A stretch of DNA of 34,366 bases from Circinella minor (GCA_016758965.1 JAEPRB010000339.1:1-34366); one strand, 5' to 3'; positions 12,401-23,199 are shown, counted from the stretch's first letter. Notes: generated from the letters alone by a model not told the origin. Numbers and translations: made by a program.

Positions 12401-14201
12401 CAATTATTATTTATGGTGGGCCACGTGGCTCTTAAGCAAATTGTTCATTTAGAAATTATTGAAGCAGCATGGAAGAAGAAGAAGACCAAGTCGGACGCTG
12501 ACAATAAAAAAAAGGAAAACGCTAAAGATAAAGATAATAATAATGCCAGCAAAGACAATAGCAATAATAACAATAATAATACGTCAATGGATGATGAGTT
12601 AGAACAAGTCGGTGGTACGGCAGAAGATGATATTGGTGATACGATCACACATATTCGAGAACGCGAAGTGTTATTCGGTCCCAATTCCTTATTGGCACGT
12701 TATGGACCGTTATTAACCGAAATATGTACACGCAACAAGGTATATACGGATCGAACACTTCAGGTGATGGCTACCTTGGCCTTGGGAAAATTTATGTGTG
12801 TCAGTTCGGATTTTTGTGAAAAGAATTTACAGCTTTTATTCACAATCCTTGAAAAATCCAAGGACGCAACAATTCGTAGCAATATCGTCATTGCTCTTGG
12901 TGATATGGCTGTTTGTTTTAATACCTTGATCGATGAAAATATATCTTTTCTTTATAATCGATTGGGGGATGATAATAATATTGTCAAGAAGAATGCCGTA
13001 ATGGTATTAACTCATTTGATTTTGAATGGTATGGTCAAAGTAAAAGGTCAAATTAGTGAAATGGCAAAATGTTTGGAAGATCCAGATCAACGTATTGCCG
13101 ATTTGGCCAAATTATTTTTTACGGAGTTAGCAACCAAGGATAATGCCATTTATAACAATCTTCCGGATATTATAAGTAACTTGACAAATTGTGAGCCAAA
13201 AGTTGATGAAGAGATTTTCCGTCGTATCATGCGATTTGTATTCTCATTTGAATTCGCTGAAAAGGTAATATAAAATAAAATGTTAATTTTCTTTAACATG
13301 ATAGAAATACAACAACATTTTATTTATTATAATTACTTAATTAGGAAAAACAAGCTGAAAATGTTGTTGATAAATTATGTCAACGATTTACAAATACAGA
13401 AGATGAACGGATTTGGCGAGATATTGCATTTTGTTTATCACTGTTACCTTTCAAGTCAGAACGAAGTGTTAGAAAACTATTGGAAGGATTACCAAATTAT
13501 CAAGACAAATTACATATTGAATCTGTTCATAAGAGTTTCCAAGAAATTATTTTAAAGGTATATATCATTATTTTCTTTGTTTTTTTTATACATCTCATTT
13601 CTTTTTAACTTTTTTTCTTTTAATTTTTCAGGGTCGATTACAAAAAGCAAGCAAACCAGAACTTAAAGCCGCATTGGATGAATTAGATCAAAAAATACAA
13701 GAAAAGAGTGGTGAAAAACAAGGTGAAGAAAATAAAGAAGAGGATAAAAATGAAGATAATGAAGGAGATCAAGTAGTAGAAGGAGATGAACAACAAAAAC
13801 CAGAACTAAATGAAGATCGGGAGCAACAAGAAGAAGCCAACAAGAAAAAGACTAGTAATATTACTAAACCAAAGGCACCGAAACGAAATTTAAGAACAAA
13901 AGGTATTAAAAAAACAAGCGTGTAGGTGTGCGGAAAAGAAAAAGAACAAATCTGACAGTTCCGCCGTTTATATTTTTGTATGTATTTTTCGTATGTAGCA
14001 ACCACGCAATCAAGTAGTATTAAGACAAGAACAACAACTTCACAACGGAAAAAATCTACAGAAGCCCAACAGAAACGTAAACGAAGGTACGATGAAAGTA
14101 GTGATGATGAAGATGAAGAACTAGATTTGGAGGACGATGACGATGATGATGTAGTAGACGAAGAATCATCATCGGATGATTTTATGGAAGAAGATGAATA
14201 A
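8690..14201 (+). CDS. CND1: Condensin complex subunit 1 (Cnd1/Ycs4/CAP-D2)
   Basis: This is a HEAT-repeat non-SMC subunit of condensin, which loops and compacts chromosomes in mitosis. Fourteen exons are inferred: 8690-8822, 8920-8998, 9079-9137, 9248-9429, 9531-9795, 9875-10158, 10231-10421, 10523-10727, 10828-11322, 11444-11939, 12039-13264, 13345-13557, 13632-13902 and 13999-14201. They give 1433 residues, near human CAP-D2 (1401). HEAT-like helices run throughout. Typical segments are FPKRRYALSVLAVRHLQDKS (with R.YAI.VL.KL after it) and, around residues 1080-1190, SNIVIALGDMAVCFN, VKKNAVMVLTHLILNGMVKV and DLAKLFFTELATKDN, the conserved condensin Cnd1 block. Two low-complexity acidic/Gln inserts (about 10900-11120 and 12480-12600) and a long acidic C-terminal tail are present. 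The first 5' splice site (GTCCGT at 8823) is weak and inferred from phase. The last intron (13903-13998) was chosen because it joins the acidic tail in frame. Reading through would stop at 13925. Confidence 0.93.
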
Positions 14202-14952
14202 GGTACACCTCCTTGTTACTGTGTATTGGAAATCATTGGATGTATATATATAAAAAAATAAAATAAAACTGTAGTAGTAGTAATAATAGTATTAATAATA
14301 ATATCTGAACAAAGTGTGGGGAGTGGGGATAAATAAATAAATAAATATGATTATTTTTCAGGTAAAAACAAGATTTTTGTTTTTTGTATATATTAGTAGT
14401 TCCTCAATACTTCCGACCAATTAATCGCAGAATATGGTTCGGATTATAATGAAAAGTAGCCGATACAAAAGCGAACCTGTTTATATATTGTTGTTGTTGA
14501 GAAAAAGGTCCAAACAATACAATTTGGTTTCGGGGACATTATCACCCCTCTATTACTTGGTTACAAATATATATTTTTCTCTTCCATTTCCTATTTTTTC
14601 TCAAGTCATCATAAGATTAATTAATATCAATTTTTATATTGTTGGAACTTGTAAATCTCAAACCATCCTATCTTTTTTCTCTCTGTCTCTCTCCCTCCCT
14701 CCCTCTCTCTCTTTTTTTTCCCTTTCTTTTGTTGTCATTATTATTTCCTTAAAACGGACATCTGTTTTTCTTTTACAACGGAGAAATAATAATAGCTTCT
14801 TTTCATTTTTTATTTTTATTTACATCTATCAATATAATATAATTATCTAATATTATATATATATATTATATATTATATAATATATATAAATATAATATCC
14901 AACTTTTAATATCATTTATCATAACAATAATAATCATCAGCAATTTTATATA
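14202..14952. other. Intergenic: condensin 3' end and zinc-finger gene promoter
   Basis: No gene is supported. The stretch includes a TAG/TAA-repeat area (14270-14300), a pyrimidine-rich CT tract (14675-14720) and an AT-only, nearly palindromic stretch (14850-14890) that could form a cruciform. The 138-codon open frame here translates mainly CT- and T-rich sequence and lacks any motif. The CT tract and AT stretch probably belong to the promoter of the following gene. Confidence 0.45.
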
Positions 14953-16777
14953 ATGAGAAGCTCTGCCGAGCCGACTGATGTACATCCTTCTTCAGTTGGT
15001 GACTCGAGACGTGGCTCGCGTAGTGGCAAACCGAAATTATTCCAATGTACAGGTTATGGAGATTGTCGTATGGTATTCACTCGAAGTGAACACTTGGCTC
15101 GTCATATGAGGTAAAAATAACTAGTTTAAGAATTATTATATAGACAAGATATCTAATAATAATATATTAAATTAAACCCCTAGGAAGCATACAGGCGAAG
15201 TAAGATAAAAAAAATTATAATAATAATATGTATAATTAAGTCTCTTATAATCTTAACTCACACACATTCATATGCATATTTCTTTATTTGGCTTTTATCT
15301 ATTACCCCTCTTATAGAAACCATTTAAATGTATTGTTCCCGGGTGTGAAAGAATGTTTAGTCGTTTTGACAACATGATGCAACATACACAAACACATAAT
15401 AAAAGTCGTTCATCGAGACGAAGTAAAAGTAATATCAATCATCATCCCAAGAAAAAAACTACTCCCGAGGAACATCATCATCCACAACAAAATTATCCAG
15501 GAATGCCATCACCACCACCGTCACGTCGTAGTTCTGTTCAAAGTAATCTTGCACATCAACCCCGTTTTTCAGATGAAGAAGAAGATGAGGAAGAAGATGA
15601 ATTTCATGAAGCAGAAGATGTTGATAGCGATGCTAGTTACCATCCACCTACGCATCGACGACGTCATAATGCAAAAGAACAACGAGCTATGATGGCTCAA
15701 TTACGTCGTTTAAGTCAAGAAGAAGCTGCAATGAATTATCAACACTATCATGCTAACCCATATCAACAGCAACAACCACAACACTATCAACAGCCTTTGT
15801 ATTATCCTTCCTATAGTTCAATTTGGCCCCCTCCACCAGGTATACTTCAGCCACAACTGCAGCAACAACAACAAATAATGGAACATCCTCCACCGCCACC
15901 ACCACCTATGATGGGTCATTCCATTCATCCTCATGCCCAATCACTCTCCTTTCAACCAACATCAACAACAATGGGTAGTCATGTTCCACTCGCAGTTCAT
16001 CCAGAGACACCCCCATCGCCAACGGAATCGGCGGATATGACGGACTATTCTTCAACATCTTCTTCTTATTACTATAACAGTAATAACAATCATAATAATA
16101 ACCGACGACGTAATTTATCTCATCATCGCATTACACCTCAAGTGCACTTTCATCCATATCGTCCACGAAAATATTATAAGAATATTAGTGACGACAATGA
16201 AGAAGAAGAATATGAAGAACAAGTAGATGATGATAATAATGACGATGAAACTGAAGAACAAGAGGAAGAACATGATGTTGATATGATAGACAATCAACCA
16301 TCAACAAAAAAACAACAACAACGTCATCGTCGTGGATCACAAGATTTTTTGGCGGGCCAAATGATTTTACCACGATTAGCAAGTTACTTGGTTAAAAACC
16401 CAGGAGAATCCCCAGAAAGTTATTTATTACATCATCACCATAATAATACTAATACTACTAATAACTATTGTACTAAGAAGATTTCTGTCGATAATAATAA
16501 TAATAACGATAATACTATTACTACCATAACAACAACTACAGCATCTACGACAACATCATCATTATCATCATCACCTAAAACTCGTCGATTATCCGTTCAA
16601 GATTTATGTAATCCAATTGAAGCACTCGAGCCCACAGCCACACCAGACCAAGAGAATGGTGTTGATTTAACTGAAGATGAATTTCAGGCACTACAAGGTT
16701 TTGGTCGATTTAGATTAGTTGCTATTGCATCTTCTGAGAGTACAGCCACTAGTAGTAGCAAAGTAATAACAGAATGA
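14953..16777 (+). CDS. C2H2 zinc-finger transcription factor (two fingers, Msn2/4-like contacts)
   Basis: Three exons are inferred: 14953-15110, 15184-15199 (only 16 nt) and 15317-16777, giving 544 residues. Two tandem C2H2 fingers lie near the N-terminus: C32-x5-C38-x12-H51-x3-H55 and C63-x4-C68-x12-H81-x3-H85, joined by the canonical linker TGEKPF. The 16-nt exon encodes part of that linker (RKHTGE). Helix residues RSEHLARH and RFDNMMQH match the pattern of Msn2/Msn4-type fingers, which bind AGGGG stress elements, so such a target is inferred. The remainder is low complexity: His/Gln/Pro-rich, two acidic runs and poly-Asn/Thr/Ser. A C-terminal conserved-looking stretch [13 protein letters not shown] and [17 protein letters not shown] may be a regulatory or activation motif. 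It is nuclear by inference. The exact orthologue is not recognised. Confidence 0.85.
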
Positions 16778-17568
16778 AGAAAAATTAACTTTTCATATGT
16801 ATTTTTAAAATGTCTCTCCCTATTTTTTTTTACTTGCATGTGTGTATGTTTTGCCCATATGGGTTATTAGGTGTTATTGTTGTTGTTATTGACTACTAGA
16901 AATAAATAGGAGCGCAAAATTTACACTCTTACGTATCTTTCTTTAAACAAAGACTTTTTTGTCTTTTAATATTCATTGTCGATGCCCAATCTCTCAATAC
17001 AACAAGTTTTTGCAATGTTTTAATGTTTGCCAATAACAAGAATGTGTATAACAAAAAGCTGTATTAATCTCTTTAACCTTCTGTCACCTGAAACATACTT
17101 CATCAATAAATAGCTCACTAATGAGCTTCATGCTTTGAAATCACACTCCGCCAACAATGCTTTATTTTCTCCTCCCCTCCCCAATTTGTCATAGATATTT
17201 CTTGAACAAATCATTATTAAAATCAACACCTCAGATTCTTTTATGATCACCATTCCTTCGTCTTGTTCTCTGCCAACTTTTCCAACCACAGAAAAGTCAA
17301 AAATTCGGGACCGTCAATAAATTCATACTTCTTTGAATCTTAAAAAAAACCCTCTCCCCCCTGACTCACATCCATTGAACGCAACAGAAACAACACCTAT
17401 TACCCATTTTTCATTTTATAATCCCCTTATGAATATTTATAACTTACGTAATGGGGGAGATCGAGACGAATTGGCAAGGGCCTGTTCATCATTTTACAAT
17501 CCACCATGGAACCATCAAACAGATCTAAAATGATTTTGGCATCAACAATCATTGATGCAGAATAATAA
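16778..17568. other. Intergenic, no supported gene
   Basis: This is the 3' flank of the zinc-finger gene and then less AT-biased DNA. An open frame over 17333-17533 (66 codons, without a good start) contains protein-like sequence ending in a Trp/Pro-rich stretch. It could be the decayed or first exon of the following multi-exon gene, but no valid splice links it. Confidence 0.4.
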
Positions 17569-19274
17569 GTTTTCTTAGGGTGTTGTGCAGTATGTTGCTG
17601 GGGATCATTTGGTGACTCCGTTGAGGCAAAGGGATCTCCAAATTGGCTCTCTAAATTTCGTGAATTTAGTTTTTGGTGAGTCCTTTCTCCACTTCAGTCT
17701 TTAAAGTTCTCATTTGAATATTTGCTACTGCCACCAAGATCTGGATAAATATTGGTAGGGAAAAAATCGAATTAATCATTCAAAAATAATAATAAAATGC
17801 AATCCTACTATCATTATAAAATTAATATATATATATATAATTATCTAGTATCAAAAAATATGGTATCCTTTGCTTTGGTAGCCACCTGAATTCTCATCCT
17901 GCAGTATCATCCGTTCTTATACAAGTGCTACCAAAAACAATATTATCAACAGCAGGCTGGAGTTCCGTTCAGGAGTTTGTTGGTAAAATAATGTATCATG
18001 ATAAATTTGTAAGCGTTTTTACCCGTAATTATATAATGCTCTCTTGATTATAGACACGAATTGAGAAACTTATTTTCCCTTATTTTTTTTTTCTTTTTGA
18101 CTTACAACAGGGAACTCCAGATTGTGCTCCTAGCATATTTAACCCTCTTTTTAGTAACAAGGACACAATTTTCAAAATGATACAACATCGTATGCTGTTC
18201 CAATTGTAAGTAGATAAAAAACAGAGTTTTTCTTTCGAAACACGCCCACGAGCAGAGACTTTTTATGTACGAGCTTTTTTTTTAGCTAAAGAGTAGAGAA
18301 ATTTCGACTACGAACTCGCTATTTTCGCTATTCTTTGGCTAAAGGTTGAGTATGAAAAAAAAAAGCTCGTACATGAAAAACCCCTGCTCGTGGGCGTGAT
18401 CAAAAGCAAAATCCTGTATACATTATATTCATCAAATGATATCCGCTTTGCATCTTTAACGTTTTTGTATCTTTTGTAGCTCTGAATTTATTCATGATAC
18501 GGATATGGACACAAATATTTCCAACTCAGAGTCGACATACTCATTTTATGTTCTATGGCCATTAATTCATACCATGCTTAAATTTATCAATGGACCGAAG
18601 AATATGAAGATCGCGTTTAAAGTAGGTGAAACAAAGATGTTGTCTGTTCAAAACTCTGAATCGTATTCCTGGTACTATGCTGATGGTGTTGGAAGAGTTC
18701 AAGGAAGTGACCTGGAATTATTATTATTGGAAGTTTCAGGCTCTCATGGGAATGCGGATTCAGTTAAACACAAGTACGATTTTATAAAGGGCACATTCGG
18801 AGGTACAGCTGAACCCCGTTTTTGCACAGGTGGGATTTGACACGACAGTAGTGCAAAAACAGGAGGTGTGCAAAAAGTGGGGTCGCAAACATAGTGGCAT
18901 TTTGGCCAAAAGGTATGCCAAAAGAGCGAGTGTGCAAAAAACGGGGGTGCAAAAAAAAACAGGTTTTCACTGCACCACAAAGCTAGAAGCGATTATCAAG
19001 AGGTATGAATATGCCGATGAAGAACCAATGAAGGAACTGTCAGTTATATTTGTTCATGCAAGCGGTCAAGGTACGACTTTCTATTATTATTTATCTTTTT
19101 ATGAGAATAATGAACTAATGTTTGGGATGTCGTGGGTCTATTACAGATAATTGTGTCCGTTCATGGGTTATGCATCCCATAGTCAAAGGAAAGTTTATTA
19201 GTTATGAACGTGCGATTAAATGCGAGATAAACAATAACATAAATGATAAAACTGCATTAATCTCAACATTGTAG
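17569..19274 (+). CDS. Unknown multi-exon protein with D..E-x-S-G motif; 5' end not determined
   Basis: Six exons join in frame: up to 17675 (open from 17569), 17849-18008, 18111-18205, 18480-18802, 18963-19070 and 19147-19274, about 306 residues with no internal stop. Recognisable order: PNWLSKFREFSF; GWSSVQEFVGKIMYHDKF; a Phe/His-rich middle with STYSFYVLWPLIHTML; then YYADGVGRVQGSDLELLLLE, VSGSHG, the YDFIKG block, and after the fifth intron KLEAIIKRYEYAD and LSVIFVHASG. From memory this resembles a multi-copy protein family of unknown function in Mucoromycota. The D-G ... E-V-S spacing on adjacent predicted strands recalls PD-(D/E)XK nuclease folds, but the catalytic Lys position is Ser, so activity is uncertain. 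Introns 3 and 4 hold inverted-repeat elements. No start codon is evident, and the C-terminus may continue beyond the TAG (possible GTAGTT splice at 19271). A broken Helitron follows. Confidence 0.55.
18241..18398. mobile_element. 158-bp MITE-like palindromic element inside an intron
   Basis: Terminal inverted repeats of about 44 bp start with CACGCCCACGAGCAG at 18241 and end with its exact complement at 18384-18398. The next part (TACGAGC followed by a T run) also matches across the arms with a few differences. A second, inner imperfect inverted pair (AGCTAAAGAGTA against a CTATTCTTTGGCT-type arm) makes nearly the whole element a hairpin. It has no coding capacity, and no clear target-site duplication was found. 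It lies wholly within the GT-AG intron 18206-18479 of the unknown gene. Confidence 0.8.
18803..18962. mobile_element. Repeat-derived intron (candidate introner) with GCAAAAA units
   Basis: This 160-bp GT-AG intron begins GTACAG and ends AACAG. Unspliced, the frame stops at 18838-18840. Spliced, it joins ...TFG to GFHCTTKLEA in frame. It contains an imperfect inverted pair (18812-18829 against 18930-18948), a central 12-bp palindrome TTTTGGCCAAAA and at least four forward copies of a TGCAAAAA unit with G-rich tails. I infer that a repeat element inserted in coding DNA and is removed by splicing. The alternative is that it destroyed the gene. Confidence 0.55.
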
Positions 19275-19391
19275 TTTTTCGTCCAATAAAAGGTATGCCA
19301 AGTAGAATAATGTAAATGATCTCTTTTACTAATTGATTAAATATACTCATAATTATGCTTTTTCAAAGACTATCATGGAAGACTGTCTTAG

Positions 19392-19640
19392 TTTTTACAA
19401 GAATTTAAGAAGTCTCACGAAAATTACATGCTTAATATTCCCGAAGATTCTAAAAAAGATCGACCGGCATTAAAAACCATTACGATTCCAAAACCACCCA
19501 AGCCGAGTAACATCGATAAGCCAACTCCCGACACAAATGATGATTATGGTGATGTGTTATCAACGCGGCCTACAAGCAATAATTTAACAAAGCTGCGAAA
19601 TTCATATCTCAAAGAACAAAGATGTCACCGATATCAATGA
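19392..19640 (+). pseudogene. Lys/Pro-rich open segment, possible displaced C-terminus of the upstream gene
   Basis: An open frame follows a TAG at 19389-19391 and encodes a charged start (LQEFKKSHENYML), a Pro/Lys-rich middle (TITIPKPPKPSNIDKPTPDT) and a polar end. It looks protein-like and is placed where the upstream gene's C-terminus would be expected, but no splice that I can see connects the two in phase. It overlaps the first bases of the Helitron remnant in another frame. It is probably a decayed exon. Confidence 0.3.
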
Positions 19641-19980
19641 ATTAATCATTGAGCAGCTATCCTCCGGTCAATTCCTCGGTACGTTATTGGAGCCGAAATT
19701 TTAAATGGATCATACTGTTGGGATTGTCCTGATCCCACGCAAAACCCTTACACCTACAAATTATGATTGCCCAATAAAGCGCAAGGTCAAATAGTGGATC
19801 AAGTTGGGTTTTATCTACCAGGACATCCCTTTACACACAGTTTGCTTTATGTTGCAATGTCATGCGTTTGTACTCCGAGATACGTATATCCGTATCACTT
19901 TAGATTGTAATAGCTCATCAATCAATGGGTTACCGGGATTTTATACACGTAATGTAGTTTATCGTGAAGATCTACATTAA
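19618..19980 (+). pseudogene. Helitron helicase C-terminal remnant (internally deleted)
   Basis: Fragments in changing frames match the end of Pif1-like helicases of Helitron rolling-circle transposons: DVTDINELIIEQLSSG (19621 on), VIGAEILNGSY (about 19684-19716), LTPTNYDCPI, then AQGQIVDQVGFYLP and HPFTHSLLYVAMS, and the terminal NVVYREDLH with a TAA at 19978-19980. Segments normally between these blocks are missing, frames shift between blocks, and the usual ALSR/AMSR arginine reads as Cys. It is non-functional. I did not find the Helitron 3' hairpin/CTRR end with confidence. It could mark the edge of a Helitron that captured the upstream gene, or a later insertion. Confidence 0.75.
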
Positions 19981-21049
19981 CATTTTTCATAAAATACACA
20001 CACACATATCTATCGGCATAAGCTGTTTCTGTTTATAAAAAATCATTTAACCTTCATATTGTTATCTCCAATTATCTTATAATATATATTTTTCTTAAAA
20101 CGTTTTTATACAAACACATTTTCATTTTTTTATTACATAGCGCATGAACCATTATATAATAGCTCACTCCAATATTTTTTCTACGTACATTATATTCAAT
20201 TCAATGTTTTTTTTTCAAACTAGCTATGTACACAATAAATCCTTTTTTTTTAAGTTAGATAAGTAAAAGTTATATATTCAAGTATATCCGATGAAGTTTA
20301 TATTATAAAGCTTCTACGTAATATAGAACATTCACACACAGCTTCTAATGTGAAAAGAATAGGAACCTGGTAAATGACATGAAGCGAAGCGAAGGGGCAC
20401 GTTTATTCCAGTGAACTGTTATTGTTACTTGTGGTATCTGATATATTTTTAGCTCAAAAATTATTATATAGCCTTCAGCGCGCCTTTTAGGGGGTCACGG
20501 GGGGACCTCCCCTCTCCCTTGCAACGTGAACCGTTAAATGATTCGGAGCGAAGCGAGGAGTGGTTGTTAAATTACATATTGTTTCTAATCTGTTAAAATA
20601 ATATATATATAGCACGGTATACTATAATAGCTATTACCCATTAATGTTTTTGCGTGTATGATGATGGGGGTGCAACTTATAAAGACCAAAAAAAAAAAGG
20701 ATATCTTCTAAATACTACTATTAAATACCTATAAAAAATTGAAATGATCAATATTTCTGTCTTTTTCAAAATTCGTTTGGCGCAGCTCAAGAATTAAATG
20801 GCGGCTCATTTCCAACTCTGTAGCTTATCATGAAATTCATTCTTAGGGAGGTTAGTTGTAATTCTTACCTTACCCGAAAAAAAAATAACCGGCTGTTGTG
20901 AAACAATTCGCCAGTGTAAAAAAAAAAATGACAACCCGATATGAAAACCCACCTCGGGTTTGACGATCTCTTTTTTTCCCCTTTTCCTTCCATAAATATT
21001 TTTTATCTAATTATTTTCGGTGTTGTTTATAAAACAAATATAAAGACGG
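19981..21049. other. Intergenic with a GC-rich repeat island, no gene
   Basis: AT-rich DNA with T homopolymers is interrupted by the compositional island described separately (20381-20558). No supported open frame. The right end, with T-rich and TATAAAA sequence (21028-21034), is the promoter/leader of the secreted-protein gene. That box is only about 16 bp from the ATG, so the real core promoter is probably further upstream. Confidence 0.4.
20381..20558. repeat. Direct AGCGAAGCGA repeats flanking a G/C-rich island
   Basis: A GAAGCGAAGCGAAGG-type unit at 20381-20395 recurs in the same orientation as GGAGCGAAGCGAGG at 20545-20558. Between them, 20477-20520 is sharply richer in G and C, with G runs and a GGGACCTCCCC-type near-palindrome. 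This composition is unlike all surrounding DNA. It may be a small dispersed element or a remnant of one. No coding frame is present. Confidence 0.5.
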
Positions 21050-22230
21050 ATGCGCTGTTGGATTCTGGTCATATTAGCGGCTTTATCTACACATGTCAGA
21101 AGCCTACCAACAACCATCAACCCTGAAAGTTTTGATACAACAATACCTATTACATCAACTATAAACAATGATGAATTATTCTCGGTAGACGTATCTAGAT
21201 ACGCTCAGTTGTTATCAACTCATCTTCTATTTGACCATCTCGACAATGCATTTTATATGCTTTCAAAAAAGATCTCGTTACAATTTCGCAACTCCATTCA
21301 AGTTAATGTTAATCTCACACCTCAATCACAACAAGAAATACAAACACAAGAAAACGATCTTTCTTCATTATCATCACCTGTCGACGTTCAGATCTTGAAA
21401 GGTCAATTAAAAGGTGCAGTTGGATGTAAAGTATCTTCTTATTTTTTATTTTTTACTTTGAGCTTGATCAAAACAAAGTCAAAAATAAAATTCTAACAGA
21501 TAGATTGATATTTTCTTTTTTTTTTATAGCATTTATCGAAGATAAATTTCCTGTTGTATGGAGTCGACATGCTGTTGCATTAGACCGAGCATCACTTCAA
21601 TCTTATATCGAACATGTGGTTTATAAACTATGTCCTGAACAACAACAGGAGCAGGAGCAGGAACAGGAACAACAACGCCAATCAGAGGATCAACAAAAAA
21701 ACTCATTCAATGATAACAATGATAATGACATGAGTAGTACCGATAATATACCAACTTCAACAACAGTTTCGAATATATGCCTTGAATCACATGCTCAACA
21801 ATTCTTATCTTCCATCGATAGGTATCTTGGTAACCATGTCAAACGAACCATGGCAGATATTGTTTCCTATGAATTACCTATATTATTTGATACAACACGT
21901 ATACAAGTACAAGATATTGTTAAACATTTCAATCAACAAGTTTTATCTGAACAAGATGATCATTTGGAATTGGTTTTAGAAGCGGACAATACTGAATGGT
22001 GGGTCCCGGCCGAAGTCAATGAAGTTCTGGAAACTGTCGTTCATTGGCAAACTCCGAATAATGAGATAATTGAACAAAGACAAGACGACCACCAAGATAG
22101 TAATACTAATAATAACAATAATGACAATAATAATAATAATATTAGATTGATATCGAAAGATCCTAGTACTATGTTCTTTGCGGTACATCACTTTGCTTCT
22201 CTTGCACGTGTATCTCCAGAACAAATATAA
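21050..22230 (+). CDS. Predicted secreted protein, function unknown
   Basis: Two exons are inferred: 21050-21425 and 21530-22230 (intron GTAAAG...TATAG, phase 1), giving 358 residues. The N-terminus is a clear signal peptide: MRCWILVILAALSTHVRS, with likely cleavage shortly after. The mature part contains FPVVWSRHAVALDRASLQSY, a Gln/Glu repeat with poly-Asn segment, two or three amphipathic helical stretches (for example FLSSIDRYLGNHVKRTMADI), EWWVPAEVNEVLETVVHW, another poly-Asn run and a C-terminus ending LARVSPEQI. Isolated Cys residues are few, and no catalytic motif, GPI site or transmembrane helix is evident. I do not recognise the family. Another 5' splice site (GTGCAG) is possible and would drop a few residues. 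Confidence 0.7.
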
Positions 22231-23199
22231 TTGCTTAAATATATATTATTATTATAATACAACAACACACCAAACACCCCCTCTTAACTCATTAATTCTC
22301 TTTATGTATTTTTATATTCAATCTCCTTTCCCATTTTTTTCCATTCTTTCTATAGTACAAAACCTCATACATTCCTTTTTTGCATTTTTTTTTCCATTTT
22401 TCCACATATGTATATAAAGCATAAACATCTTTGTACATTTTGTTATATTTTAAAGACATCATTTCTCCTTTATCGTTCTTTTATTTATTTTTTTGAAGAA
22501 AATAAGGAAAAATAAAAACTTTTTTTTTTCTTTTCATTTTCTACTCTTATCAAAGAACAGATTTTTTTTATTTTTTGAGTTGGAAAAAAAAACTACGCGA
22601 ACTTATCCTTGTATGGTATAACTAATTGGAAGGTTAAACCCGAAGTATTTAGTACATGGTTAATTACCTGCACTACTACAAAGGGACAAGTTACTCAATT
22701 TTTTTTTTTACTTCTGTAGAACTAAACATAAATAGCTGTCAATTTATATATCTGATTATTTAATTTATAAGTAGCTATTTGTTCGTAACACATGAGGGGC
22801 TCTTTTTATAACACCTTTTTTTAAGTATTTGTATTACAAATAATCTGTTTCGATCTCAACAGATCTTTTTTTTTAATTTTGGTTAGAATATTTTGTAAAC
22901 ACTCACTCGTATAATTTACATTCTATAAACTTATCTAAAGAGATTCACATATCATCACTTAAAGATAGACTGAAAGTAACAGTAGTACTAGTTAACTAAT
23001 TTATCGATCAAAGAAATGCACTAATTTTGCATGATAAAATAAATAATATAAGGCCTCTCAAATTCGCAATTTTTAACATAAAAGGAACAAGTCTCCCGAT
23101 TTATCCCTTTTATAGTAAAATTGGTAGGCAGTAAAGAATTTTTTATGATCATTATTTCTATATCAAGTATACAAAGAGAACTGAAACGCATTACTTTTC
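22231..23199. other. Intergenic, no gene seen
   Basis: AT-rich DNA with many T runs (22370-22580, 22690-22715, 22866-22875) follows the secreted-protein gene. No open frame of note and no structured repeats were seen. The first few hundred bases are likely 3' UTR and terminator. Confidence 0.45.

Noticed and set aside
12445..12684. Minus-strand frame inside the condensin gene
   Set aside because: Antisense shadow of the low-complexity acidic/Asn insert of condensin exon 11.
14434..14850. 138-codon frame between condensin and the zinc-finger gene
   Set aside because: Mostly translation of CT and T repeats. It is better explained as promoter DNA.
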